Positions 8,289-17,882 of a stretch of DNA of 64,000 nucleotides are shown here, piece after piece. The DNA comes from Allobosea sp. UNC402CLCol (GTDB taxonomy: Bacteria; Pseudomonadota; Alphaproteobacteria; Rhizobiales; Beijerinckiaceae). Positions within the stretch are counted from its first letter, which is position 1. Each line of letters begins with the position of its first letter. Both the position numbers and the translations under genes were made by a program. The stretch covers positions 310,001-374,000 of the forward strand of contig NZ_JQJJ01000008.1 of assembly GCF_000745475.1 (NCBI RefSeq), written 5' to 3'. The notes beneath the pieces were generated by a model. That model was not told the origin of the DNA and did not search any database. It saw only the letters and a program-made list of their open reading frames with translations.

Positions 8289-8720
8289 TCACTTCTTGAT
8301 GCGGTAGGCCTCGTGGCAGGCGCCGCAATTCTTCGTCGCCGCGCCGAAAGCGGTCCGGAAGTCGGCGAGATCGCCGGCCTTGGCGCCCGCCTCCGCATCC
8401 GCCTCGAACTTGGCGAAGGCTGCCTTGAACCCGGCCTGATCCTCCCAGACCTTCGGCGAGGCTGTGGTCTCGCCCCCGCTCTTGGAGCTGTCCGGGAACA
8501 GCGCCGGCATCTTCTTGGCGGCATCGGCATAGGTCTTGAAGACGGACTGCGCCTTGCCCGCATCGAATGGCGTGTCGCCCTTGGCCATGGCCGCGCCTTC
8601 GCGCGTCGCGGCGCTGACCGCCTTCATCGTCTGCTGACGTTCGGCGATCGGGTTCGTCTCCGCCATCGCGGCGGTGGCGCCGAGCGCGAGGCTCAGGAGC
8701 ACGAAAGCGGTGCGGATCAT
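8289..8720 (-). CDS. Cytochrome c' (class II, CXXCH near the C-terminus)
   Basis: A 143-residue periplasmic protein with an N-terminal signal peptide (cleavage plausible after ATAAMA). It has a four-helix-bundle composition and a single heme site, CGACH, at residues 132-136, only seven residues from the end. This is the class II cytochrome c' arrangement. Family members bind NO or act as electron carriers; the role here is unknown. It lies between the diheme cytochrome and the molybdopterin-binding subunit, all on the minus strand, but gaps of about 140-190 bases argue against a tight operon. Confidence 0.9.
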   Translation of the reverse strand: MIRTAFVLLSLALGATAAMAETNPIAERQQTMKAVSAATREGAAMAKGDTPFDAGKAQSVFKTYADAAKKMPALFPDSSKSGGETTASPKVWEDQAGFKAAFAKFEADAEAGAKAGDLADFRTAFGAATKNCGACHEAYRIKK

Positions 8721-8830
8721 TCAGGTCCCCTTCGAGGCAAGGTCGCAATCGTCTGGGCGCCGGACGGCGCCGTTTAGAACTCGTCCAGATCAAACGATGA
8801 TCGCGACGCCGCCAAGTCGCTTTTGCGTGA

Positions 8831-8856
8831 GCGGACTTGCAAAGCTGCAAATCCGC
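8831..8856 (-). terminator. Hairpin downstream of the molybdenum hydroxylase gene
   Basis: GCGGACTTGCA and TGCAAATCCGC form an 11-bp stem with one mismatch around an AAGC loop. It lies just past the stop codon at 8864. No strong T-run follows, so termination strength is uncertain. Confidence 0.45.
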
Positions 8857-8863
8857 CCTTGCA

Positions 8864-11173
8864 TCAAAGCCGGTAGCCGGCCTCCTTCAGCGCGTTGAAC
8901 ACCTTCACCGGCGTCGCCGGCATGTCGATCGCCTTGATCCCGGCGGCGCGGTCGAGCGCATCGACCATCGCGTTCATCACCGCCGGACAGGCGCCGATGG
9001 CGCCAGCCTCCCCCGCCCCCTTCACGCCGATGGCGTTGGTGAGGCAGCGGACATTGCGCGTCTCGAAATGGAAGTTCGGCACGTCGATGGCGCGCGGCAG
9101 CGCATAGTCCATGAAGGTCGCGGTCAGCATCTGGCCGTCGGGATCGAAGCGGATCTCCTCCATCAGCGCCTGGCCGATGCCCTGCACGGCGCCGCCATGG
9201 ACCTGGCCCTGCAGCATCAACGGGTTCAGCGTGACGCCGAAATCGTCGACCACCACATAGTTGAGGATCTCGGTCTGGCCGGTGCCGGGGTCGATCTCGA
9301 GCTCGCAGACATGGGTGCCGTTCGGATAGGTCGCCTCCGGCGGCGTCCAGCTTTGATGGACCTTGAGCATCGTTGGTGTCGCGCCCGGCAGCGCCGCGAT
9401 GGCGGCGAGGTCGAGCTGCTTGTCCGTGCCGACGATCCGAACCGCGCCATTGGCGATCTCGAGGTCGCCCACGGCCGCCTCGAGCTTTTCCGAAGCGAGC
9501 TGCTTGAGGTTGTCGGTCAGGATCTCCGTCGCCTTGTTGAGCGCCGCCCCGCCCACGGGGATCGAGCGCGAGCCGCCGGTGCCGGAGCCGGTCTCGACCC
9601 GGTCGGTATCGCCCTGCACCACGCGGATGCGGTCCATCGGGATATCGAGATGCTGCGAGACGAGCTGCGAATAGGCCGTTTCATGCCCCTGCCCGTTCGA
9701 CTGCGTGCCGATCAGTACGGTCACCATGCCGTCCTTTTCCAGGATCACGGTCGAGCTTTCCGGGCCGCCGCCGCCGCAGGCCTCGATATAGCTGGCCATG
9801 CCGATGCCGCGGATCTTGCCGGCCTTGGCCGCAGCCTTGTGGCGGGCCTTGAAGCCCTTCCAGTCAGCCACCTGCATGGCATGGCGCATATGGCCCTCGA
9901 ACTCGCCGGAATCATAGACCGGGCCGGTCTGGGTCTTGTGCGGCATCTCGGACGGCTTGACGAAGTTCTGCGCCCTCACCGCGTCCGGCGTCTTGCCGGT
10001 TTCGCGCGCGATGGCATCGACCAGCCGCTCGATCAGATAGGCGGCCTCGGGGCGCCCGGCGCCACGATAGGCGTCGATCGGCGTGGTGTGGGTCAAGACG
10101 CCGCGGAACAGCACATGCACGGCCGGGATGTTGTAGCAGCCCGGCGTCATCGTCGTGCCAACCCAGGGGATGAACGGCCCGTATTGCGAGAGCCACGCCC
10201 CCATCTCAGCCGAAAGATCGACCTTGAGGCCGATGAACTTGCCCTTGGCGTCGAGCGCCATGGTCGCGGTGGCGAGATTGGCGCGGCCATGGGTGTCGGC
10301 GAGGAAATGCTCGGTGCGGTCGGCGACCCAGCGCACCGGGCGCTTCAGCTTCTCCGCCGCGATCATCGCCAGCGGATATTCCCGGTAGAGGAAGATCTTG
10401 GTGCCGAAGCCGCCGCCGACATCCGGCGTCACCACGCGGATGCGCTTGGGATCGACCTTGAGCACATAGGTCGCGATCAGGTCGCGCATGCCATGGCTGC
10501 CCTGGCTGCCCAGCGTCAGCGTCCAGCGCTTGTCGGCCTTGTCGTATTCGGCAACGCAGGCGCGCGTCTCCATGTAGTTGGAGGCCAGCCGGTTGTTGAC
10601 GATGGTCAGGGAGACCGTGCGCGCCGCCTTGGCGAAGGCTTTCTCGGTCTTCTCGCGGTCGCCCTGCTCAGCCTCGAAGGCGACATTGCCCGGCCTGTCC
10701 ACCCAGACCTGCGGCGCGCCCTTCGCCAGCGCTTCTTCGATGCCGGTCACGGCCGGCAGCGGCTGCCAGTCGATCTCGATCGCCTCGGCGGCGTCACGCG
10801 CCTGCGCCAGCGTCTCGGCGACGATGAAGGCGACGGCCTCACCGACATGGCGCACGGTATCGCGCGGCAGCACAGGCACCGGCAGCGATTGCGACATCTC
10901 GCCCGAGACGGTCTTGATATGGCCCTTGCACGGCAGGTCGCCGTATTCAGCGACATCCTCGCCGGTCAGGACGAGCTTCACGCCCTTCATCCTGCGGGCT
11001 GTCTCCTTGTCGCGGATGGTGAAGCGCGCATGGGCATATTGCGAGCGCAGCACATAGGCATGCAGCGCGCCTTCAACCGCGATGTCGTCGGTATAGCGGC
11101 CGGTGCCGGTGGTCAGGCGCTGATCCTCGACCCGCCGCACGGGCTGGCCGAAACCGAATTTCATGGGACGCAT
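8864..11173 (-). CDS. Xanthine dehydrogenase-family molybdopterin-binding (large) subunit
   Basis: A 769-residue catalytic subunit of the molybdenum hydroxylase family. Residues ~15-125 form the a/b hammerhead domain. The Mo-cofactor domains follow, with DVGGGFGTK, the AYRGAGRPEA loop, QSNGQGHETAY and the catalytic Glu in VKGAGEAGAIG. The AYRGAGR loop is that of form II or other hydroxylases and not the AYRCSFR loop of CO dehydrogenase proper. The enzyme should hydroxylate an aldehyde, purine-like or other aromatic substrate. The iron-sulfur and FAD subunits normally encoded beside it are absent here, so it must recruit them from elsewhere. Confidence 0.9.
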   Translation of the reverse strand: MRPMKFGFGQPVRRVEDQRLTTGTGRYTDDIAVEGALHAYVLRSQYAHARFTIRDKETARRMKGVKLVLTGEDVAEYGDLPCKGHIKTVSGEMSQSLPVPVLPRDTVRHVGEAVAFIVAETLAQARDAAEAIEIDWQPLPAVTGIEEALAKGAPQVWVDRPGNVAFEAEQGDREKTEKAFAKAARTVSLTIVNNRLASNYMETRACVAEYDKADKRWTLTLGSQGSHGMRDLIATYVLKVDPKRIRVVTPDVGGGFGTKIFLYREYPLAMIAAEKLKRPVRWVADRTEHFLADTHGRANLATATMALDAKGKFIGLKVDLSAEMGAWLSQYGPFIPWVGTTMTPGCYNIPAVHVLFRGVLTHTTPIDAYRGAGRPEAAYLIERLVDAIARETGKTPDAVRAQNFVKPSEMPHKTQTGPVYDSGEFEGHMRHAMQVADWKGFKARHKAAAKAGKIRGIGMASYIEACGGGGPESSTVILEKDGMVTVLIGTQSNGQGHETAYSQLVSQHLDIPMDRIRVVQGDTDRVETGSGTGGSRSIPVGGAALNKATEILTDNLKQLASEKLEAAVGDLEIANGAVRIVGTDKQLDLAAIAALPGATPTMLKVHQSWTPPEATYPNGTHVCELEIDPGTGQTEILNYVVVDDFGVTLNPLMLQGQVHGGAVQGIGQALMEEIRFDPDGQMLTATFMDYALPRAIDVPNFHFETRNVRCLTNAIGVKGAGEAGAIGACPAVMNAMVDALDRAAGIKAIDMPATPVKVFNALKEAGYRL

Positions 11174-11228
11174 GAGGCATATCCTCAGTTGGCTCTAATG
11201 AAAGAGTGGAACAGAAACCGCATGTCGT

Positions 11229-11257
11229 CAGCCCCGGCGCCCTATGCGTCGGGGCTG
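11229..11257 (-). terminator. Hairpin downstream of the DUF3829 gene
   Basis: CAGCCCCG and CGGGGCTG form a perfect 8-bp stem around a 13-base loop, 17 bases after the DUF3829 stop codon on the minus strand. There is no strong T-tract. Confidence 0.4.
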
Positions 11258-11273
11258 CGTTCAACGCATTGCG

Positions 11274-12230
11274 TCAGCGGGAGAAACGCACCGCCGATTC
11301 CGAAAGCGTGATCATCGTGTTGTAGCTGCTCACGATCCAGTTGGCGTCGTTCGCCGCGCCGCGCCGGACATCGCCCTTGCTCTTGGCGAGCTTGCTGCTG
11401 AAGTCGCGCAGCCTGCCGAGCCAGGAGCTCGCCTGGCTGTCCACGAAGAGCGACTTGCCCGGGTTCTTGTCCTTGAAATCGTCCATCTCGCGGACCGCCC
11501 TGGCATAGCCGGCGACCGCGGTATCGAACGCCTTGAGATCGACGATCGGCTTCTCGTTCGACGGCATCAGGTCGATGACCGCCCGGGCGTTGACCATCAC
11601 GTTGCGGACCTGCCAGCGCGCGGACTTGCCCTCGCGGCTCTCCAGCGCGGCCAGCTCCTGCGCGTCGAGCGCCGTCTTGTAGACGCGCATGCCAGCGTCG
11701 AGCCTGGCGCGCAGCTCGAGGAAGGTCTTCGCCGCCGGCACCATCTGCGCATGCAGCTTCTGCCCTTCGGCAAGGTTGTCGTCGCGATAGTCCTTGCGGT
11801 CATAGTAGCGCTCGGCCCGGGTGATCAGCGGCGCCAGCTCCTGATAGGCCTTGATGTAGCTGAGCACCGTCGCGTCGATCTCCGGCAGTTTCGGCGCGCG
11901 CGCCGCCGCCTCTTCCGCCTTCTGGATCTCCCCGGTGACGTCGTAGAGGCTGTAGAGCCCGTAATCGATGTAGCGCTCTTTGCCGGTCGGCCCCTTCTTC
12001 ATGTCGACCCAGCTCGCATAGCGCTCCCAGGATTGGATCGCGCGCAGCGTGCGGTTCATCAGCGCCGTATAGGCGTTCGACTTGGAGATGGCGGCCTGCA
12101 GCTCGGCCTCGCCCGCCGGGGCCGAGGCTGCGCTCTGGGCCGGAACGCCCTGCGCCGACACCATCGCTGTCGAGGCGGCGACGATGGCGACGGCACAAGC
12201 CGCGCTGCGAAGCAGAATACGGATAGGCAT
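11274..12230 (-). CDS. YiiG/DUF3829-family exported protein
   Basis: A 318-residue protein with a cleavable signal peptide (hydrophobic to about residue 26, cleavage plausible after MVSA). A largely helical body follows, with an Ala/Lys/Glu-rich pattern and repeated Tyr-rich stretches (ERYYDRKDYRDD), typical of the DUF3829 family. No cysteine follows the signal, so unlike YiiG it does not look like a lipoprotein. The function is unknown; relatives are periplasmic. It lies 48 bases downstream of the rhodanese gene on the same strand and could be cotranscribed. Confidence 0.75.
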   Translation of the reverse strand: MPIRILLRSAACAVAIVAASTAMVSAQGVPAQSAASAPAGEAELQAAISKSNAYTALMNRTLRAIQSWERYASWVDMKKGPTGKERYIDYGLYSLYDVTGEIQKAEEAAARAPKLPEIDATVLSYIKAYQELAPLITRAERYYDRKDYRDDNLAEGQKLHAQMVPAAKTFLELRARLDAGMRVYKTALDAQELAALESREGKSARWQVRNVMVNARAVIDLMPSNEKPIVDLKAFDTAVAGYARAVREMDDFKDKNPGKSLFVDSQASSWLGRLRDFSSKLAKSKGDVRRGAANDANWIVSSYNTMITLSESAVRFSR

Positions 12231-12278
12231 GGCAGTAATCCTGGTCTTGAACGGGCCGGCGGAACGCGACCCATCCGG

Positions 12279-12596
12279 TCAGTCGAAGGAGATCGCCTCC
12301 CCTCGCATCGCCCAATCCTTGAACCCGCCGACATAATGGCTGTCGATGTCGAGCCCGGCCGATTGCGCGAAGGCCAGCGCATGCCGCGAGCGGACGCCCG
12401 CCGCGCAGGAAAAGACGATGCGCTTGCCCGGCTCGTCCGGCAGGTCGGCCGGATCGAACTGGGAGAGCGGCCGCGAGACGGCTCCGGGAATATGCCCGGC
12501 TGCGAACTCATGCGGCTCGCGGACATCGACGAGCAGGATCGAGCCCTCGGCGAGGCCCGCCTTGATATCGTCGATGTCGAGGTCGTTCACGGTCAT
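12279..12596 (-). CDS. Rhodanese-like domain protein
   Basis: A 105-residue single rhodanese domain. It shows the conserved LLVDVREPHEFAAGHIPGA segment and the active-site loop CAAGVRS, whose Cys would carry the persulfide, then YVGGFKDW near the end. Such small rhodaneses transfer sulfane sulfur in the cytoplasm. Start ATG 12596 (MTVNDL) follows AAGGAAG; the eight-residue upstream extension is not needed. The gene is followed by the DUF3829 gene on the same strand. Confidence 0.88.
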   Translation of the reverse strand: MTVNDLDIDDIKAGLAEGSILLVDVREPHEFAAGHIPGAVSRPLSQFDPADLPDEPGKRIVFSCAAGVRSRHALAFAQSAGLDIDSHYVGGFKDWAMRGEAISFD

Positions 12597-12729
12597 GGCG
12601 GGTCGCTTCCTTGGCTGCATCCGGAAGCGGAGATAAGGCGGCCGCGCCCGAACGCCAATGCCTCAAACACCCCGAAACGGCGGTGCGGCATGACACGCGG
12701 TTTCCTTGTCGCGGCGTCGCGCATGATGG

Positions 12730-12759
12730 GCCGGCTCCGCGCCGAGGCGCGGAGCCGGC
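12730..12759 (-). terminator. Strong GC hairpin after the LysM-BON gene
   Basis: GCCGGCTCCGC and GCGGAGCCGGC form a perfect 11-bp stem around an 8-base loop, 15 bases past the stop codon at 12774. It is probably a transcription terminator on the minus strand, though it lacks a long T-run. Confidence 0.55.
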
Positions 12760-12773
12760 GATGGAAGCTTGGA

Positions 12774-13217
12774 TCAGCCCAGCGGCGGGATGCGCAGCAC
12801 CCAGCCCGGCTGGATCAGGTCGGGATTCTTGACCGGAGGCGTATTGGCCTTGACGATCTCGTTGTATTTCGCGCCCTGCCCCTTGCCGTAATGCTCTTCG
12901 GCGATCTTCCAGAGCGTGTCGCCCTTCTTCACCGTGTAGAACACCGCGGCCGGAGCCTCCTTGTTGACGACCAGGTCGGACTCGACCTGGGCGACGCCGG
13001 TGGTGTTGCCGAGCGCGAGGATGATCTTCTCCGCCTCTTCCGTCGAGACGGCCTTGCCGGAGACCTTCACCTTGTCGCCGTCGATCTGGATGTTGACGTC
13101 GGACGGCAGGCCATGGCCAGCCAGTTCCTTCTGTAGGTTATCGGCCGTCGCGGCATTGGCCGGGGTCGATCCGAAGATCTTGGCACCGGCTTCTTTGATG
13201 AAACTGAACAGACCCAT
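12774..13217 (-). CDS. BON-LysM protein (Kbp/YgaU-like)
   Basis: A 147-residue cytoplasmic protein, nearly the same length as E. coli Kbp (149). An N-terminal BON domain covers residues ~25-85. A LysM domain occupies ~95-145, beginning YTVKKGDTLWKIAEEHYG and ending PGWVLRIPPLG. Kbp binds potassium and is linked to osmotic stress; that role is by homology. Start ATG 13217 is fixed by AAGGAGGT seven bases upstream. A longer reading from 13271 would pass through this ribosome site. It is divergent from the GlcG/HbpS gene. Confidence 0.88.
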   Translation of the reverse strand: MGLFSFIKEAGAKIFGSTPANAATADNLQKELAGHGLPSDVNIQIDGDKVKVSGKAVSTEEAEKIILALGNTTGVAQVESDLVVNKEAPAAVFYTVKKGDTLWKIAEEHYGKGQGAKYNEIVKANTPPVKNPDLIQPGWVLRIPPLG

Positions 13218-13422
13218 GGATACCTCCTTGGTTTGGCAAGCCATCAAGCCCGGTCTGAACGTCCTGCGCAAGGCTTGCTTGCCGATTCCGTCCGAAGTTC
13301 AAGCAGTCTAACCCGGTTTGCAGTCATTTTCTCCGTGGGCGCACGACAGTTTGCCGACAGCCGCGCTTCACCGCACGCCGCGCGGCTGGCAAAACACGCA
13401 TCCTTTCAGAATCGGAGTTCCC

Positions 13423-13854
13423 ATGATGCTGACGCTCGCCCAGGCCCAGGCGATTCTCTCCGCCGCACTCGCCCACGCCACCGAAAACGCGTTCAAGCCG
13501 CTCGCCATCGCGGTCATCGACGCGCGCGGCGCGCAGAAGAGCTTCGCTGCCCAGGACGGCACGAGCCTCAAGCGCGGCGAGATCGCGTTCGGCAAGGCCC
13601 ATGGCGCGGTCGCGCTCGGGCTCGGCTCGCGCGCGCTCCACAAGATGGCACAGGACCGGCCCTATTTCATCGAAGCGGCCACCCATGCGGTCGGCGGCCT
13701 GCTCATGCCCGTGCCCGGCGGCGTGCTGATCCGCTCGTCCGAGGGCGAGCTGCTCGGCGCGGTCGGCATCTCCGGCGATACCTCCGACAATGACGAGGCC
13801 GCAGCGCTGGCGGGCATCGCGGCGGCCGGTCTGCGTGCCGAGACTGGCGCCTGA
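13423..13854 (+). CDS. GlcG/HbpS-family heme-binding-like protein
   Basis: A 143-residue one-domain protein of the GlcG/HbpS fold. The N-terminal LTLAQAQAILSAALAHA and the PGGVLIRSSEGELLGAVGIS block are family hallmarks. HbpS in Streptomyces binds heme, while GlcG relatives sit in glycolate and other loci without a proven activity. Start ATG 13423 is used; the in-frame extension back to 13318 is non-homologous. It lies about 100 bases upstream of the ferredoxin-NADP reductase on the same strand. Confidence 0.8.
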   Translation: MMLTLAQAQAILSAALAHATENAFKPLAIAVIDARGAQKSFAAQDGTSLKRGEIAFGKAHGAVALGLGSRALHKMAQDRPYFIEAATHAVGGLLMPVPGGVLIRSSEGELLGAVGISGDTSDNDEAAALAGIAAAGLRAETGA

Positions 13855-13943
13855 GCCCGATCCGGACTTGCCAAGCGGCAGGCGAAGGCTCATCTCCACC
13901 TCCGGCAAAGTTCGTTAAAACGCACGGTTTGGACCGGATCTAA

Positions 13944-15011
<1,068 letters not shown>

Positions 15012-15032
15012 GATCGCGCAGCGACCCTGTAT

Positions 15033-15132
15033 CGTCATTGCGAGAAGCGAAGCGACGAAGCAATGCAGGGAGGACTGGGCTGAACGCCTCGTCCGGCCCT
15101 CCCGGATTGCTTCGCTACGCTCGCAATAACGG
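15033..15132. repeat. Long intergenic inverted repeat (CGTCATTGCGAG...type), copy 1
   Basis: The left arm CGTCATTGCGAGAAGCGAAG with GACGAAGCAAT faces the right arm ATTGCTTCGCTACGCTCGCAATAACGG about 45 bases later. The same element with the same architecture occurs at 62892-62982. It lies between convergent genes and could fold into a long hairpin that also ends transcription. Confidence 0.8.
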
Positions 15133-15156
15133 GGACCGGTTGGGTCGCTTTCCCGC

Positions 15157-17682
15157 TCAGTGCGCCTCGGTCTCGCCGAAGATCCGGGCGGAGGCCGTGC
15201 CATTGCGCGACGCGGCGCCCGGCTGGGTGGCCCCGAGGCCGAGCGAATCGCGCACGGCCGGCGACGGCCCCGCCAGGATTCGGTCCGCGCCCGGCGCTGC
15301 CACGATCTGCGGCTCCTCCGGGTCATAGGGCGGTGGCGGCGGCAAGGTGTCTTCCGGCTCCTGTGGCGAAATCCGGGCCCTGAGCTCCGCGATCGCGCCC
15401 GAAAGCGGCTGGAAGCTGAAGGTGACCTTGTGCGTGCCGGCCGGCACCTGCACGGCGCGGAACAGCACATTGGCCTTGAGAATCTCGGTGTCGACGCCGT
15501 CGACCTGCGCGCGCCACCAGGGGTGCCAGACATCGTTGAGCACGACGAAGCCCGCGGCCGGCGTAGTGACCTCGACCTCGACCTCGGTGTTGCGGTATTT
15601 CGTCAGCTTGACCTCGGCCTGCACCGCGGCCGGCCCTTCGGGCGCGGCGACCGGCGGTTCGGCGTCGAGCAGCACCGCCTGCTGCGGGTCGATGTCGGGC
15701 CAGCGGCCCGAGAGCTTCATGCTCTCGAAATCGGCGAAGGCCCAGCCGCCGACGAACTGCACGCGCGGCAGGGCGTTCGGGTTCTCGTAGACATAGCCCT
15801 GCTTGGTCCGGGCGAGCAGCGTCAGATCACCCGGCTTCAGGGTGCGGTCGACCTGCTCGATCGGCACGGGCGAGGCGATGTAACGCAGGCCGAGCAGGTT
15901 CGCGAGCCGGCTGTTGTAGGAGGGGAACAGAGGCGTGAACTTGCGGTCGCCGGGATTGGCGATGCCGTCCCCGGTGCCGACCGCCTCCGAGAAATCCTCG
16001 AGGCGCAGGGGGTTGTAGCCCAGCGTATGATCGAAGCCGTGCACCATGCCGGCATTCGGCCACTCGAAGCCCATGCCGAGCAGCTCCACCCGGTCGCGAC
16101 GGGGCGACCCCGCCGGCTGCGCCGTCAACTGCTTGAGCAATGCGATGGTCTGGTTGTGCGTCGTCGGCCGCAGCACGTCGTAGAGCTGCGGCGGAAGCGC
16201 GGTCGATTCGTTCGGGCCGTTATTGACGCCGAGATCGGAGGCGACGACGCCCGTCACCAGCACCATCGCCGCGACCGGCGCGAGCGCCCCGCGCCAGCGC
16301 TGCAGGACGACAAGCAGCGCCACAGCCGCGCCGAACCAGCCCAGGGCCGCCAGAACGGGCGCCCACGCATCGCCGAGATGCCCTTCGCTGCGCGAGAGCA
16401 GCATCGCGACCAGCGCCACGGCCAGCACGATCGCGCCGCCGATCAGCAGATCGCGCCGGAAGGAGATGCCTTCGGCCGTCAGCATCCGGTGCAGCACATA
16501 GCCGGAGAGAATCGCCCCGAGAGCGCCGATCAGGAAGGTCGCATCGGCCGGACGGCGGAACATCTTCACGCCCGGCAGATAATCGTAGAGCACCTGGAAG
16601 ACCGGCGTGTAGCGGCCGAGCGCATACAGCACCATGAACAGCAGCAGCAGCGTCAGCGGCCTGACCGCCTTGTCCCAGAGCCAGCCGCGCGTCAGCCCCG
16701 GCGCGATCAGCAGCAGCATCGGCAGCGCGCCCATATAGATCTGCGCCATGTTCTGCGACAGCGTCAGATCCTTCACCCAGTTCGGGTTGAGATAAGGCCC
16801 CCAGAACGTGACATTCGGGTTCTTCGCGCCGAAGAGATCGCCGACGAAGGCGGTCAGCAGCGACGCCGGATGCAGCGACCCCGTCGTCGCCACGCCCAGA
16901 CCGATCTCCGGCCGCGTCGTCGCCTCGGCGAAGAGCCAGGTCCAGAGCAGCGGCACCGTGATCACGGCGAGGCCCGCGGCGCTCGCCAGCGCGGCGGGGA
17001 CGAGCGAGGCCCGGACGGACGGCCAGCCGCCGGAAATCCAGTGCGCCAGGACCATGCCGATCAGCACATAGCCGCCGAGCATCGCGACTTGGTCGGGCTT
17101 CAGCACCATCAGCCCGGCTGCGAGCCCGGCGAAGACGCCGGCCCAGGCCGAGCCGCGCTGCAGCATCCGCGCCGTCAGCCAGAAGGCGATGGCGAAGAAG
17201 GCCAGGCTCTCGATCTGCCCGATATGCTGGATCCGCCAGGACGCCGAGGCGCCGAAGGCGAAGACGAGGGCCGCCATCAGCCCGCCGGCCGGATGCCAGC
17301 CGCGGTCGCGGAAGAACATGATCACGGCAAAGCCGGCCACCAGCAGATGCAGCAGCACGAAGGCATCGACCATGCGGAAGCCCGGCGCCGGCGAAAGCAG
17401 CGCCAGGATGATCGCGGGCGAGAAGATCAGCGATTGCGGATCGGCGACCTGCGGCGAGCCGGCGAAGACGTTATGGTTCCAGAAGGGCGACTGCCCCGAG
17501 TGCAGCGCCCGCGCCAGAAACTCGACCTGCGCCTGGAAATGCGCCTTGGCGTCGAACGGAATCGTCACCGACCCCGAAAGCCAGGGCCAGCACAGGACGA
17601 CCCATGCCACAACGAAAGCGATGGCCGCCAGCAGGTAGCCGGCGCCCCTTGCATTCACCAAGCGTCTCAAACGGACCCCCAC
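15157..17682 (-). CDS. YfhO-family multispan membrane protein
   Basis: An 841-residue protein with about 12-14 membrane spans in its first ~500 residues (for example YLLAAIAFVVAWVVLCW) and a large extracytoplasmic C-terminal domain. This is the layout of YfhO, a GT-C-fold family implicated in glycosylation of cell-wall polymers in Firmicutes; the role in this organism is unknown. The start is uncertain. GTG 17682 opens the frame but lacks a ribosome site, whereas an ATG at 17710 with an excellent GGGAGG site lies in a different frame. See the findings for a possible one-base frameshift. C-terminal residues are Pro-rich. Confidence 0.78.
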   Translation of the reverse strand: MGVRLRRLVNARGAGYLLAAIAFVVAWVVLCWPWLSGSVTIPFDAKAHFQAQVEFLARALHSGQSPFWNHNVFAGSPQVADPQSLIFSPAIILALLSPAPGFRMVDAFVLLHLLVAGFAVIMFFRDRGWHPAGGLMAALVFAFGASASWRIQHIGQIESLAFFAIAFWLTARMLQRGSAWAGVFAGLAAGLMVLKPDQVAMLGGYVLIGMVLAHWISGGWPSVRASLVPAALASAAGLAVITVPLLWTWLFAEATTRPEIGLGVATTGSLHPASLLTAFVGDLFGAKNPNVTFWGPYLNPNWVKDLTLSQNMAQIYMGALPMLLLIAPGLTRGWLWDKAVRPLTLLLLFMVLYALGRYTPVFQVLYDYLPGVKMFRRPADATFLIGALGAILSGYVLHRMLTAEGISFRRDLLIGGAIVLAVALVAMLLSRSEGHLGDAWAPVLAALGWFGAAVALLVVLQRWRGALAPVAAMVLVTGVVASDLGVNNGPNESTALPPQLYDVLRPTTHNQTIALLKQLTAQPAGSPRRDRVELLGMGFEWPNAGMVHGFDHTLGYNPLRLEDFSEAVGTGDGIANPGDRKFTPLFPSYNSRLANLLGLRYIASPVPIEQVDRTLKPGDLTLLARTKQGYVYENPNALPRVQFVGGWAFADFESMKLSGRWPDIDPQQAVLLDAEPPVAAPEGPAAVQAEVKLTKYRNTEVEVEVTTPAAGFVVLNDVWHPWWRAQVDGVDTEILKANVLFRAVQVPAGTHKVTFSFQPLSGAIAELRARISPQEPEDTLPPPPPYDPEEPQIVAAPGADRILAGPSPAVRDSLGLGATQPGAASRNGTASARIFGETEAH

Positions 17683-17882
17683 GGTCCCAAGGCGCGAACG
17701 GCTCCTTCATGGAACCTCCCTTCGGCCTTTTAGTGGAGCAGGACATTGGTGGTGTGCAGATGAACTGAATCTGAACGCAATCACGGACCCGTGAGCGAAT
17801 TGCGTAAAAGCTGAACGAAGGCCGAATCCGATCGCCGAAACAGACGGCTTTCAACCGGCAGCGATACGCCGCCGAAACCGTC

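Noticed and set aside
8837-11311. An 824-residue plus-strand open frame antisense to the molybdenum hydroxylase gene
   Set aside because: Composition is typical of a shadow frame, and the minus-strand gene has complete motifs.
15033-15132. CRISPR array
   Set aside because: This is a single inverted repeat without spacers or tandem units.
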